Source: Anaerostipes sp.
GTDB lineage: Bacteria; Bacillota; Clostridia; Lachnospirales; Lachnospiraceae
Direction of reading: 5' to 3'
DNA length: 64,000 nucleotides
NCBI RefSeq assembly: GCF_018381315.1
Contig: NZ_JAGZSD010000018.1
Coordinates: 5,995-69,994 of the forward strand
Positions within the stretch are counted from its first letter, which is position 1, and each line of letters starts with the position of its first letter. A model generated the notes under the pieces. It was not told where the DNA came from and did no database searches. It worked only from the letters and a program-made list of their open reading frames with translations. This document shows, one piece after another, positions 24,679 to 33,511 of the stretch. A program made the position numbers and the translations under genes.

Positions 24679-26118
24679 CTAACACATACTTTTTAGTAAT
24701 TTATCTTTCCGTAAAATCATTTCACTGATCCGTTCTGTATACTGCCTGACATCCTTGAGATTCTCCACTCTCTGAATATTTCTGCCCGGGCCGAGAATCT
24801 TTGATGAGGCACCGGCTCCCACTGCTATGATATCATGCAGTTCCTCCATAATCAGTATATTATAAAGACACTCCTTTTCTTCCAAAGAAAAGCCTATATT
24901 TTCAAAATTCCCGGGAATGTTTTTCTGCCTGTACAGATAGTACGGCTCCATTCCCATAGAAAAGCATGCATCCTGTGCATACTGAATCATCTGTTCATCT
25001 GCTCCAAAAGAATATTGGTCTCTCAGCTGGTTTAACGGCGCACTCCGCTTGATGGCCAGCGCATGGACGGTAATGCTGTCCGGTTTCAATTCACCAAGAG
25101 CCGCAAAGGTTGTTTCAAGCTCTTTTTCTCCTTCTCCCGGAAGTCCGCAGATGGTATCCATATTGATATTATCAAATCCTGTCTTTCTCGCTGCCTCAAA
25201 GCTGGCTGCCACTTCCTCCGCCGTATGGTTCCTTCCGATCCTCTTTAGTGTAACATTATTCATAGTCTGAGGATTGATGCTGATCCTTGTGACACCGTTC
25301 TCAAAAAGTACAGAAAGCTTCTCCCCGGTAATGCTGTCGGGTCTTCCCGCTTCCACGGTAATCTCCCGGATCCTGCTGAAATCAAAACACTTTCTCAGTT
25401 CTCTCAATAAACGCTCTAGCTGTTTGGGTGAAAGGGTTGTAGGAGTTCCTCCCCCCACATACAGGCTGACCAGCGGCCTGTCCCTGTATTGACTGCCTAC
25501 ATAGCGGATCTCACGGATCAAAGCATCCAGATACTGATCCACATACTCTTTATAAGCAGAAATTGGATACGAAGTAAAAGAACAGTACAGACATGTACTT
25601 GGACAGAACGGAATCCCCACATACAGACTGTATCCATTGGTATAGGAGATATCCCCCAGTAATTCTGTCTCTTTTTGTGCCACAGAGACACAGAGCTGTG
25701 CCTTTTCTCTGCTGACCAGGTAATCATTCCGCAGTTTTGCTTCCATCTCTTCCCTGCTTCTTCCTGAGGCACAGTCTTCAAACACAAGTTTTGTAGGCCG
25801 GATACCATTCAGTGTTCCCCATGGAAGTTCCTTTTTAAGATGGCCGGACAGCAGCCGGTACAGCGCTGCTTTCAGGCCATTTTTAAAACTCTTTTTATCT
25901 TTATAATCCCCCTTAACCTTCTCAGAAAGAACTGCTTCCCCGGCTCTAAGTTCCAGAAGAGTTTCCGGTTCTCCGTAGAAGACTCTGCAAATAAAATCAT
26001 AGATAGAATTGTCATTCTCTTCTGAAGACAATTCTATCTTTTCTCCAATGCAGAACGCCAGTATCAGGCTTCTGATATCGTATTCATACAGGGTCTCATT
26101 CTGAATCAATCCGATCAT
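24679..26118 (-). CDS. hemZ: Coproporphyrinogen III oxidase-like radical SAM protein (HemZ)
   Basis: A 479-residue radical SAM enzyme of the HemN/HemZ group, named coproporphyrinogen dehydrogenase but of uncertain substrate in strict anaerobes. The cluster motif is in GIPFCPSTCLYCSFTSYP (CxxxCxYC). SAM-site motifs follow: VSLYVGGGTPTTLS, TVEAGRPDSIT and RISINPQTMN. An N-terminal extension of about 170 residues is typical of HemZ. The start overlaps the preceding gene stop in an ATGA. Conserved in the relA-hisS neighbourhood of clostridia. Without other haem genes here, a role in haem synthesis is not implied. Confidence 0.9.
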   Translation of the reverse strand: MIGLIQNETLYEYDIRSLILAFCIGEKIELSSEENDNSIYDFICRVFYGEPETLLELRAGEAVLSEKVKGDYKDKKSFKNGLKAALYRLLSGHLKKELPWGTLNGIRPTKLVFEDCASGRSREEMEAKLRNDYLVSREKAQLCVSVAQKETELLGDISYTNGYSLYVGIPFCPSTCLYCSFTSYPISAYKEYVDQYLDALIREIRYVGSQYRDRPLVSLYVGGGTPTTLSPKQLERLLRELRKCFDFSRIREITVEAGRPDSITGEKLSVLFENGVTRISINPQTMNNVTLKRIGRNHTAEEVAASFEAARKTGFDNINMDTICGLPGEGEKELETTFAALGELKPDSITVHALAIKRSAPLNQLRDQYSFGADEQMIQYAQDACFSMGMEPYYLYRQKNIPGNFENIGFSLEEKECLYNILIMEELHDIIAVGAGASSKILGPGRNIQRVENLKDVRQYTERISEMILRKDKLLKSMC

Positions 26119-26759
26119 GGCTGTACAAGAAACGGGTTTGTGCGTTTTTCAAGTCCGATGGTTGTGCTGTTCATATGCCCCGGATAAACTTCTGTATCAT
26201 CCGGCAGAACAAACAGCTTTTCCCGGATGCCGGACAGAAGTGCATCCGTATCACCTGTAGGAAAATCTGTCCTTCCGATGCTCTGGCGGAACAGGGTATC
26301 CCCTGCAATCAGCCATCCCTGCTCTTTGAAATAATAACAGACTCCGCCCTTTGTATGGCCCGGCACGTGAATACATTGTATCTCGGTTCCCAAAAGATCC
26401 AGAACCTGTCCGTCTTTTACAATATGGTCTGCATCCATGGAGACAGGTTCTCCAAACATCGAAGTCAGATTCAGAGACGGCTCTCTGAGCACCTCTGCCT
26501 CATCCTCATGCAGATAAACCGGCAGTCCTGGCTTTTGTTCCTGTAAATAAGGAAGTGCCATTACATGGTCAAAATGTCCGTGGGTCAAAAGCACTGCTGT
26601 GAGTTCAAATCCTTCTTTTTTTAACATCTCCATAACCCGGAATCCTTCATCTCCCGGATCAAATACAAGCGCCTCTTTTGTCCTGCGGCTGCCGACAATA
26701 TAACAATTTGTCTGCATCTGTCCAAGACAGGCTCCTAGCAAAATAATATCATTATCCAT
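26115..26759 (-). CDS. Metallo-beta-lactamase-fold hydrolase (glyoxalase II-like)
   Basis: A 214-residue MBL-fold protein. Metal ligands are visible in LLTHGHFDHVMALP (HxHxDH), IHVPGHTKGGVCYY, LIAGDTLFRQSIGRTDFP and VYPGHMNSTTIG. This motif set is that of the glyoxalase II/YqgX group, which may hydrolyse S-lactoylglutathione-like thioesters; the natural substrate in Firmicutes is unsettled. Between relA (10 bases) and hemZ (4-base overlap), a conserved clostridial order. Confidence 0.88.
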   Translation of the reverse strand: MDNDIILLGACLGQMQTNCYIVGSRRTKEALVFDPGDEGFRVMEMLKKEGFELTAVLLTHGHFDHVMALPYLQEQKPGLPVYLHEDEAEVLREPSLNLTSMFGEPVSMDADHIVKDGQVLDLLGTEIQCIHVPGHTKGGVCYYFKEQGWLIAGDTLFRQSIGRTDFPTGDTDALLSGIREKLFVLPDDTEVYPGHMNSTTIGLEKRTNPFLVQP

Positions 26760-26769
26760 AGCTGCTGAT

Positions 26770-29046
26770 CTATCCTACCTTTCTCTCTATGTCCACCACA
26801 CCTTCAATATTGCGGATTCTTGCGATCACTTGGTTGAGCTGGGCAACTCCGTTGATATCAAATGACATGCTCAGGGTAGCCCGGCCTTTTTTAGAATTTG
26901 ACACATTCATAGTCAGAATATCTATATCCAGTTCCAGGAATACTTTGGAAACATCTGCAAGCATTCCCTTACGGTTGTTGGCATAAATGGAAATCTCCGT
27001 GGTGTAAGTCTGCCCGGAGCCCTCAGAACCTTCCTGCCATTCAGCCTCAATCAGCCTGGATCTGTCCGTCTCTGACATACTCAGCAGATTGACACAGTCC
27101 GTCCTGTGAATGGAAACTCCCCGTCCTCTTGTGACAAATCCCACAATCTCATCTCCAGGTACCGGATTGCAGCATTTGGAAAACCGCACTGCCACATCAT
27201 CCACACCTTTGACAACAATACCGCCCTTCTGTTTTTCCTCCGGACGGTGCTCCCTGATATGTTCTGCTGCCTCTAGTACCTGTTCATCCGTAACCTTTTG
27301 TTTCTGGTCCTTGTTAAACTCTTCCACCAGCTTATTGACAACCTGGCCCTCTTTCAGCCCGCCGTGTCCGACGGCAGCACAGACAGATTCCCAATCCTTA
27401 AACCCGTACTTAAGCTGTACCTTTTTAATGTACTCCGGCTTTAAATAATGCGGAAGCTCTATGCGCTTGCTCTTGCAGTACTTCTCCAGCATTTCCTTGC
27501 CTTTGACAATGTTTTCTTCCTTAAACTGGGTTTTAAACCACTGGTTGATCTTGCTCTTGGCCTGAGTAGACTTGACAATGCCCAGCCAGTCCCTGCTGGG
27601 TCCTTTTGAGTTCTGGGAAGTGATGACTTCCACCCTGTCGCCGTTCTGCAGATGATACTCAAACGGCACCTGCCTTCCGTTTACTCTGGCTCCCACCATC
27701 GTATTCCCCACGGCACTGTGGATGCTGTAGGCAAAATCAATAGGCGTAGAGCCATTGGCAAGGCTCTTAACATCTCCGTTAGGCGTAAAACAGTATACCT
27801 GCTCTGCAAACAGATCCAGATTGGTCTTTAACAGGGACAGGAACTCCTTATTGTCATCCATGTCCTGCTGCCACTCCAGAATCTCCCTGAGCCAGGAAAG
27901 CTTCTCTTCTTCTTTGTTGACACCTACGTTATTGCTGTTTTCTTTGTATTTCCAATGGGCTGCAATACCGTATTCTGCAATCTTGTGCATCTCAAATGTC
28001 CGGATCTGAATCTCAAACGGATGCCCCTCCGGCCCGATCAGCGTCGTATGCAGTGACTGGTACATATTCTGCTTCGGCATGGCAATATAGTCTTTGAATC
28101 TTCCCGGAATGGGCTTATACATCTCGTGAATCACTCCCAGGGCTGCATAACAGTCCTTCACCGTGTCCACTTTGATGCGCACTGCAAACAAATCATAAAT
28201 CTGATCCAGAGTCTTATTTTGATTCACCATCTTTTTATATATGCTGAAAAAATGCTTCACCCGGCCGTCGATCTCTGCCTTGATGCCGCTGCGCTCAATA
28301 TGTCCCCGGACCTCATCTACAATGTCTTTGATGTAGGCTTCCCTGCGGACCTTCTGTGAATCCAGGGAATGCTCCAGTTCCTTGTATACATCCGGCTTCA
28401 GATATCTTAAGGACAGGTCATCCAGTTCTACCTTAATCTTGGAGATACCAAGCCGATGAGCAATAGGCGCATAGATATCCATGGTCTCTCTGGACTTTTC
28501 CTTCTGCTTCTCAGGCTTCATAAACTGCATCGTCCGCATGTTGTGCAGCCGGTCCGCCAGCTTGATCAAAATGACCCGGATGTCCTTTGCCATGGCCAGA
28601 AACATCTTTCTCAGATTCTCTGCCTGTACCTCGATCTTATCCTTGGAATAACTCAGCTGGCCTAACTTTGTAACACCGTCCACAAGCTGGGCTACTTCCA
28701 CCCCAAACTCCCGGACTACGTCCTCATAGGTCACTTCCGTGTCTTCCACCACATCGTGCAGCAAACCAGCAATGATGGTTTCCCGGTCAAGTTCCAGTTC
28801 TGCCAAAATGATGGCAACACAAATAGGATGAATGATATAGGGTTCCCCGGACTTTCTCTTTTGATCCTTGTGGGCCTCAAAAGCCATATCAAAAGCTTTC
28901 TCTACCATCTCTATATCTTCATCACTGTACAGGCTCTTCATGGTGTCCATCAGTTGAAGACGGAGTTCCTCAGGAGCCGTAAAACTCTTCGGATTGCTGA
29001 TATCTTTTTTTACACGGTTTATTTTTGTTTTGCTGTTTTGCTCCAT
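26770..29046 (-). CDS. relA: Bifunctional (p)ppGpp synthetase/hydrolase
   Basis: A 758-residue long RSH protein that makes and degrades (p)ppGpp. Domains in order: HD hydrolase (about 45-190, RKSGEPYIIHP and LLHDVVEDT), synthetase (about 235-350, with GRFKDYIAMPKQNMYQSLHT), TGS (about 400-460, VYCFTPNGDVKSLANGSTPI), a cysteine-containing region (RFSKCCNPVPGDEI) and C-terminal ACT (from about 690). The intact HD residues and the RxKD form of the synthetase loop indicate a bifunctional enzyme. It follows pyrI by 16 bases and begins the relA-MBL-hemZ-HD-GYP-hisS set. Confidence 0.97.
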   Translation of the reverse strand: MEQNSKTKINRVKKDISNPKSFTAPEELRLQLMDTMKSLYSDEDIEMVEKAFDMAFEAHKDQKRKSGEPYIIHPICVAIILAELELDRETIIAGLLHDVVEDTEVTYEDVVREFGVEVAQLVDGVTKLGQLSYSKDKIEVQAENLRKMFLAMAKDIRVILIKLADRLHNMRTMQFMKPEKQKEKSRETMDIYAPIAHRLGISKIKVELDDLSLRYLKPDVYKELEHSLDSQKVRREAYIKDIVDEVRGHIERSGIKAEIDGRVKHFFSIYKKMVNQNKTLDQIYDLFAVRIKVDTVKDCYAALGVIHEMYKPIPGRFKDYIAMPKQNMYQSLHTTLIGPEGHPFEIQIRTFEMHKIAEYGIAAHWKYKENSNNVGVNKEEEKLSWLREILEWQQDMDDNKEFLSLLKTNLDLFAEQVYCFTPNGDVKSLANGSTPIDFAYSIHSAVGNTMVGARVNGRQVPFEYHLQNGDRVEVITSQNSKGPSRDWLGIVKSTQAKSKINQWFKTQFKEENIVKGKEMLEKYCKSKRIELPHYLKPEYIKKVQLKYGFKDWESVCAAVGHGGLKEGQVVNKLVEEFNKDQKQKVTDEQVLEAAEHIREHRPEEKQKGGIVVKGVDDVAVRFSKCCNPVPGDEIVGFVTRGRGVSIHRTDCVNLLSMSETDRSRLIEAEWQEGSEGSGQTYTTEISIYANNRKGMLADVSKVFLELDIDILTMNVSNSKKGRATLSMSFDINGVAQLNQVIARIRNIEGVVDIERKVG

Positions 29047-29062
29047 TGGCAGCCACTCCAGT

Positions 29063-29485
29063 TTAATTATTTTTTAATTTTGATTCACAGTAAATACACC
29101 TGTAAACCTTGTTCTCTTTATCCACAAGCTTAAATGTATGATCAATCTCCTGTTCTATGGAAGTGATGCACCGCGGATTTTTACATCTTGCAATGTTTGT
29201 GATGACCTCGGGAAGGGCTACCTTATGCTTGGACTTTAACTTGCCGTCCTCGATAATACAGACACTGGCATTGGGATCCACATATCCTAAGACATCCAGA
29301 TCAATGTCAAAATTGTCGGAAATCTTAATGATGTCCTTTTTGCCCAGCTTATTGCTTTTGGCGTTCTGTATGATGGCAATGCTGCAGTCCAGCTTATCCA
29401 GCCCCAGCTGGTAATAAATATCCATCCCTTTTCCGGCTGTAATATGATCCAAAACGATTCCGTTTTTAATACTGTCTATGTTCAT
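29063..29485 (-). CDS. pyrI: Aspartate carbamoyltransferase regulatory chain
   Basis: The 140-residue regulatory subunit that binds nucleotides and tethers PyrB catalytic trimers. The N-terminal allosteric domain begins MNIDSIKNGIVLDHI with GKGMDIYYQLG. The C-terminal zinc domain has four cysteines in CKNPRC and CIYCESKL. The gene follows pyrB after a single base, so the two are translationally linked. Its presence implies nucleotide feedback control of the enzyme. Confidence 0.95.
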   Translation of the reverse strand: MNIDSIKNGIVLDHITAGKGMDIYYQLGLDKLDCSIAIIQNAKSNKLGKKDIIKISDNFDIDLDVLGYVDPNASVCIIEDGKLKSKHKVALPEVITNIARCKNPRCITSIEQEIDHTFKLVDKENKVYRCIYCESKLKNN

Positions 29486-29486
29486 G

Positions 29487-30398
29487 CTAAACCCCCAATA
29501 AATCCATAATCAGCGCCATCCTCACATGCTTGCCGTTCAGCGCCTGTTTAAAGTAGCACGCTCTCGGATCTTCGTCCACTTTGACGGATATTTCATTGAC
29601 CCTTGGCAGCGGATGAAGAATTGACAGATCTTTTTTTGCATTCTTCAGCTTTTCAGGGTCCAGGATATAGCTGTCCTTCAAACGCACATAATCGGCCTCA
29701 TTAAAGAAACGTTCTCTCTGGACTCTGGTCATATAGATAATGTCCAGTTCCGGCATAACCTCTTCCATTTTCCTGGCCTCGCGGAACGGGATATTCTTCT
29801 TCTCAAACACATCCTTCTTCAGATACTCCGGAATCTGCAGTTCCTCCGGTGAGATCATAATAAAAGTAATATTGTCATATCTGGAGAGGGCCTTGATCAG
29901 TGAGTGCACGGTACGTCCGAACTTAAGATCCCCGCAGAAACCGATGGTCAGATTGTTAAGGCGTCCCTTCTCCCTTCTGATGGTCAGAAGGTCTGTCAGG
30001 GTCTGCGTCGGATGGTTATGGCCTCCGTCCCCGGCATTGATGATAGGAATATCCACATGCTTTGATGCCACATACGGCGCTCCTTCCTTTGGATGGCGCA
30101 TGGCTATAATGTCTGCATAACAGGCCACCGTCCGCGCTGTGTCGGCGATACTTTCTCCTTTGGCTGCAGATGAAGAATCAGCAGAAGAAAAACCAAGTAC
30201 ACTGCCGCCTAACTCCAGCATGGCCGCTTCAAAGCTGAGCCTTGTCCTGGTACTTGGTTCAAAAAATAAGGTTGCAAGCTTCTTATATCTGCATACTTCC
30301 CTGTACTTTTCCGGACTGGAAGAGATATCATCCGCAAGATTTAACAGCCTGTCGACGTCATCCACAGACAAATCCATAGGATCGATTAAATGTTTCAT
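29487..30398 (-). CDS. pyrB: Aspartate carbamoyltransferase catalytic chain
   Basis: A 303-residue enzyme condensing carbamoyl phosphate with aspartate, the first committed step of pyrimidine synthesis. Carbamoyl-phosphate residues are in FFEPSTRTRLSFEAAM and HPTQTLTDLLTI; the aspartate-binding part has TRVQRERF and LHPLPRVNEI. It is the first gene of pyrBI-relA. A consensus promoter lies within about 60 bases, leaving no room for a PyrR attenuator. Confidence 0.97.
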   Translation of the reverse strand: MKHLIDPMDLSVDDVDRLLNLADDISSSPEKYREVCRYKKLATLFFEPSTRTRLSFEAAMLELGGSVLGFSSADSSSAAKGESIADTARTVACYADIIAMRHPKEGAPYVASKHVDIPIINAGDGGHNHPTQTLTDLLTIRREKGRLNNLTIGFCGDLKFGRTVHSLIKALSRYDNITFIMISPEELQIPEYLKKDVFEKKNIPFREARKMEEVMPELDIIYMTRVQRERFFNEADYVRLKDSYILDPEKLKNAKKDLSILHPLPRVNEISVKVDEDPRACYFKQALNGKHVRMALIMDLLGV

Positions 30399-30429
30399 TG
30401 AAAGTACCTCCTAATCTTATGTTATAATA

Positions 30430-30458
30430 ATTCTACATTTTTAGACCAATAGTGTCAA
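30430..30458 (-). promoter_or_regulatory. Promoter of pyrBI-relA
   Basis: Minus strand perfect TTGACA (30453-30458), 17-base spacer, TAGAAT (30430-30435). The leader is only some 25-30 bases. Confidence 0.8.
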
Positions 30459-30462
30459 TGAA

Positions 30463-31353
30463 TTACTTATATTTTAACAGTCCTTTTTCCAGCAGCTCCG
30501 AAGGCCTGTAAGAGAGCTTTGCTTTCCTGAGTCCTTCCTCTCCGAGATCCTCTTCCCGGTTGATATATTGGTAGTCCATGGCCTCATGCAGAATAAACTG
30601 CTGATTGATCATAGGATAGGCACCCTGTATCTCACCGAACGCTTTCTCAAAATGAACCACAAACGTGTCCTTCGCAGTACCCTCTCCTATGGCAAATGCT
30701 ATGATCTTACCGTCACTTCTCAAAATTCCGCCTTTTAAGTCCAGTTCCTTATAATACATCAGGGCATTTTTAGCGGCACAGATCTCGTCATGTTTTTCTG
30801 AATCTTCCTGCTCGGTTGCCTCATTTGCCAGCTTCCATTCCATAAGCATGGTCAGTGCTTCCAGCGCATTTTCATCGTTCAGGGATTCATAAGCCCACTC
30901 ATGATTTTCCTTAAACCGGTTGATATGATTCCTCTTGCCGTGAAGCTTTTTGCCTTTTAATGTGGCAAGTGACTCTCTTTCATAAATATAATCAAAGAGA
31001 TCTCTGTCATATTCTACCGTGAAAATATCCCCGAACATCTCTTTCATCTTTTCTTCTGTTTCCTTTAAAATACCGTGCATGGCAAACGGAATGCCTTCCT
31101 CTTTACAGTATTCCATAATGGCTTCCACAGCCTTTTTCTCATCTCCGTCTCCGATAGGGTAACTGAAAGTACAGCCGCCCTCATCATCAGAGCGGATAAT
31201 CAGCATATCTTCTTCCACTGCATAGGACATATGGTAGTGGTCTTTCCAGAGAATCAAGGTTGCCGCAGAAAAATCAGCGCTCCTGTAATTCACTTTGCTG
31301 AAATACTGATCCAGCATTTCTTTATCTTCTAATTTTGGTGTCTTAAAATCCAT
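30463..31353 (-). CDS. DUF2156 (phosphatidylglycerol lysyltransferase C-terminal-like) protein
   Basis: A 296-residue soluble protein with two GNAT-like halves, the DUF2156 family. It has the family start (DYFSKVNYRSADFSAATLIL-like, here MLDQYFSKVNYRSADFS), the middle KKLHGKRNHINRFKENHEW and the late FAIGEGTAKDTFVVHFEKA and YPMINQQFILHE. This domain forms the catalytic end of MprF-type aminoacyl lipid transferases. Stand-alone copies have no membrane part and no agreed function, and could transfer an aminoacyl or acyl group. First residue ATG 31353; 15 bases after the RlmH-like gene. Confidence 0.85.
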   Translation of the reverse strand: MDFKTPKLEDKEMLDQYFSKVNYRSADFSAATLILWKDHYHMSYAVEEDMLIIRSDDEGGCTFSYPIGDGDEKKAVEAIMEYCKEEGIPFAMHGILKETEEKMKEMFGDIFTVEYDRDLFDYIYERESLATLKGKKLHGKRNHINRFKENHEWAYESLNDENALEALTMLMEWKLANEATEQEDSEKHDEICAAKNALMYYKELDLKGGILRSDGKIIAFAIGEGTAKDTFVVHFEKAFGEIQGAYPMINQQFILHEAMDYQYINREEDLGEEGLRKAKLSYRPSELLEKGLLKYK

Positions 31354-31368
31354 TGTAAACTCCTTTAA

Positions 31369-31773
31369 TTATTTATGATAAGGCTGACGGTTAATAATCC
31401 TAAAGCCCCTGTAAATCTGTTCTAAAAGGACTGTTCCGCATAGTTCCGGCGCCATGTCAAAGGATGAGATGGTGAATTCTGAAAAATTATGCTCACTGCT
31501 GAACTCCCCAATATAAAAGCAGATATTAGAACAGCCGTTTATCATCCAACGGCTGATTTCTTCTGCAAAAGCAGTGCTCTCCATACTATCCCCAGAACTG
31601 GTCACTAAAAAATGCTTCCCTTCCTTTTCAAAGATTCTTCCCAATTGTTTCTCTTTTTTTACATACTTGATTTCTATTGTACAATATTTTCCCAGACGTT
31701 TCAAATATTCTTCCATTGCCTGGACATATAGCCGGTCTTTATTCTTCTGTAAGATAAAAATATAAAACCTCAT
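31369..31773 (-). CDS. Divergent RlmH-like SPOUT protein with degenerate SAM site
   Basis: A 134-residue protein whose end, VLLEQIYRGFRIINRQPYHK, is that of the ribosomal RNA methyltransferase RlmH, and whose start (MRFYIFILQ..YVQAMEEYLKRLGKYCTIEI) follows the same fold. It is about 25 residues shorter than RlmH. At the SAM-binding GGSLG it has GEFSS (89-93), and FPHQ is replaced by APEL. Methyl transfer is therefore doubtful. A second RlmH homologue in this window (53662-54123) keeps GGSLG but has lost this C-terminal tail. It overlaps the upstream NTF2-like gene by 4 bases. Confidence 0.75.
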   Translation of the reverse strand: MRFYIFILQKNKDRLYVQAMEEYLKRLGKYCTIEIKYVKKEKQLGRIFEKEGKHFLVTSSGDSMESTAFAEEISRWMINGCSNICFYIGEFSSEHNFSEFTISSFDMAPELCGTVLLEQIYRGFRIINRQPYHK

Positions 31774-32435
31774 GATGATTTGCCTTTGTCGAAAAACTTT
31801 TTAAGCTTTTTGTCTGATTTCAGAGCCTTCTCAAATGCATCGTTGGTCTCCTTAATCAGCTCTTTTACCTTTTCTTTTCCTAATCCGGCATTCAGTGCAT
31901 TCTTTATCTGGGAGGTATAATGCTTCTCATTGTTGTAAATCTTATAGGACTGGCCCTTTTTGGTAAGATAATACTGGCTCATGCCAGGCGCAGGCGTCTT
32001 TATGCCCCTGATCTTTGTATTGTATACAGCATAGACAACGAAAGAATTATCATCTGCACCCTTTTCAATGTGAAAAGAAAGATTCTGATAGGATTCTATG
32101 TATTTATGCAGCTTCTTAACTATACGGCTGGAAACCAGATCTTTTGGATCTTCGGTCATAGCCTTCAGGCTTTTCTCATCCCCTGCTTCTAATTTCTTAT
32201 AATATTGATTCATAAACTCAAGGACTTTATCTGATTCCGGCTCCACTGCCTGGGCGTCAGATGACGCTTCAGTGCTTTCCTTTTCTGAGGCTTTTGTCTC
32301 TTCCCTGAATATCTTTTCATTTGTAATTCTTTCTGTATGCTCCTTGTCCAATTTAAGAAAAATCAAAAAACAAGCGCAAAAAAATAAAATCCAGCTCAAA
32401 ACGATAACGATGACTGTTGATTTCTTTAGCTTCAC
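31770..32435 (-). CDS. Membrane-anchored protein of unknown function (NTF2-like outer domain)
   Basis: A 221-residue protein with one N-terminal membrane helix (STVIVIVLSWILFFCACFLIF, about 6-27). An acidic Ser/Glu-rich linker (about 45-70) comes next, then an outer domain beginning VLEFMNQYYKKLEAGDEKSLKAM, which resembles the helical start of NTF2-like folds. The C-terminus is Lys-rich. I do not recognise a named family. Start is GTG at 32435, eight bases after GGAGG. A TATAAT box at 32467-32472 is its likely -10. It heads a three-gene unit with the RlmH-like and DUF2156 genes. Confidence 0.65.
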   Translation of the reverse strand: MKLKKSTVIVIVLSWILFFCACFLIFLKLDKEHTERITNEKIFREETKASEKESTEASSDAQAVEPESDKVLEFMNQYYKKLEAGDEKSLKAMTEDPKDLVSSRIVKKLHKYIESYQNLSFHIEKGADDNSFVVYAVYNTKIRGIKTPAPGMSQYYLTKKGQSYKIYNNEKHYTSQIKNALNAGLGKEKVKELIKETNDAFEKALKSDKKLKKFFDKGKSS

Positions 32436-32508
32436 TTACCATGCCTCCATATAAATAGTTTTTTTTATTATAGCACATCCCTTTTTTTGATACAAAGGAA
32501 ACATAAGA

Positions 32509-32560
32509 GCCGCACCCCTGTCTCCCTCTGCATCGCACAGGAAAATAGACGGGGTGCGGC
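32509..32560. terminator. Large GC-rich hairpin downstream of the lone prepilin gene
   Basis: Arms GCCGCACCCC and GGGGTGCGGC (10 bp) extended by GTCT/AGAC around a 23-base loop. It follows the prepilin stop on the minus strand. The T-run is weak, so efficiency as a terminator is uncertain. Confidence 0.55.
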
Positions 32561-32581
32561 ATTCACATGCTGCCGGTCTTT

Positions 32582-33454
32582 TTATTTCTGTTCCCGGAAC
32601 CCAAGACTTTCAAGAAAGCTTTGCACATCATCCGGGCTTTTAATTGTTGACAGAGAAGCAACCCCTATATATGCAGGATGAGTGCCGGATGCATCTGTCG
32701 ACGTCTTGCTTGTCTCATATATTTTCCCATCATAATAGATAAGATATGCTCTCCACTGTCCATGCATGTCATTTGGATTTGATCCGTCACTCTTCGTAGC
32801 AATCAGCATTGTGCCGAAGGTACCTGAGACACCTTTTGATGACAGATAGTATGGCTGCCAGTATAGCTGGTCTTCCAGCTGGTCAAAATATTTTGATTTA
32901 AGAAATGCGGAATCCACGGGCATATATCCGTTTCCATGGTCATACATATGCTTCATCAGCGACTCCCTGCTGGCCCAGTTATTCACCTTGCCTTCTTTGT
33001 ACAGCTGATCCATGAGCTTTTTATATTCTTCCACGTATTCTTCCAGAGGTGTCAGGGCACTGTCATCAGAAATGACATATTTCACATCCGCATCTTTATT
33101 GTATTTCACACAGAGACCGTTTTCTGCTTTGTAGGTCAAAGTCTGGATTTTCATGTCGTTCTCATCGAAAAAAATGCTTCCCTGAAAAGAGCCGCTTACT
33201 CCGGCCATGGATAAAATCTGTTTCTTATCCGCTCCAACAGAGGTCAGTCTGTTTTTGGCATACAGTTCCATATAGGCGCTCTGGGAAGAAGCCACCACAA
33301 GCTTGCATTCCGACTTGGCATCCGTTTCTTTCTGCCTGCGCAGGTAAGCGGTAAAAGAGGGAATCGCAATCGCAGCAAATATGCCAATGATCACTAACAC
33401 TACAACTAATTCCACCAATGTGAATCCTTTATTATTTTTAACTGTCTGTTTCAT
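32582..33454 (-). CDS. Lone prepilin-type protein with large C-terminal domain
   Basis: A 290-residue type IV pilin-like protein. The short leader MKQTVKNNKG ends in the prepilin cleavage site G|FTLVELVVVLVIIGIFAAIA, followed by the amphipathic helix to about residue 75. The remaining 200 residues are unusually long for a pilin and rich in aromatic residues. It is about 2.6 kb from the main pilus operon and in its own unit. It is most likely exported and processed by the PilD encoded at 42236-43009. It could be an alternative pilin or a pseudopilin carrying a binding domain. Ribosome site GGAGGG before ATG 33454. Confidence 0.85.
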   Translation of the reverse strand: MKQTVKNNKGFTLVELVVVLVIIGIFAAIAIPSFTAYLRRQKETDAKSECKLVVASSQSAYMELYAKNRLTSVGADKKQILSMAGVSGSFQGSIFFDENDMKIQTLTYKAENGLCVKYNKDADVKYVISDDSALTPLEEYVEEYKKLMDQLYKEGKVNNWASRESLMKHMYDHGNGYMPVDSAFLKSKYFDQLEDQLYWQPYYLSSKGVSGTFGTMLIATKSDGSNPNDMHGQWRAYLIYYDGKIYETSKTSTDASGTHPAYIGVASLSTIKSPDDVQSFLESLGFREQK

Positions 33455-33511
33455 TCTGTTCCCTCCTTATCAGAGACCAAATCCTATAAGTCTAATATAC
33501 CTGATTTTGGG

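Noticed and set aside
30399..30462. PyrR-dependent attenuator before pyrB
   Set aside because: A consensus promoter lies so close to pyrB that no leader hairpins fit.
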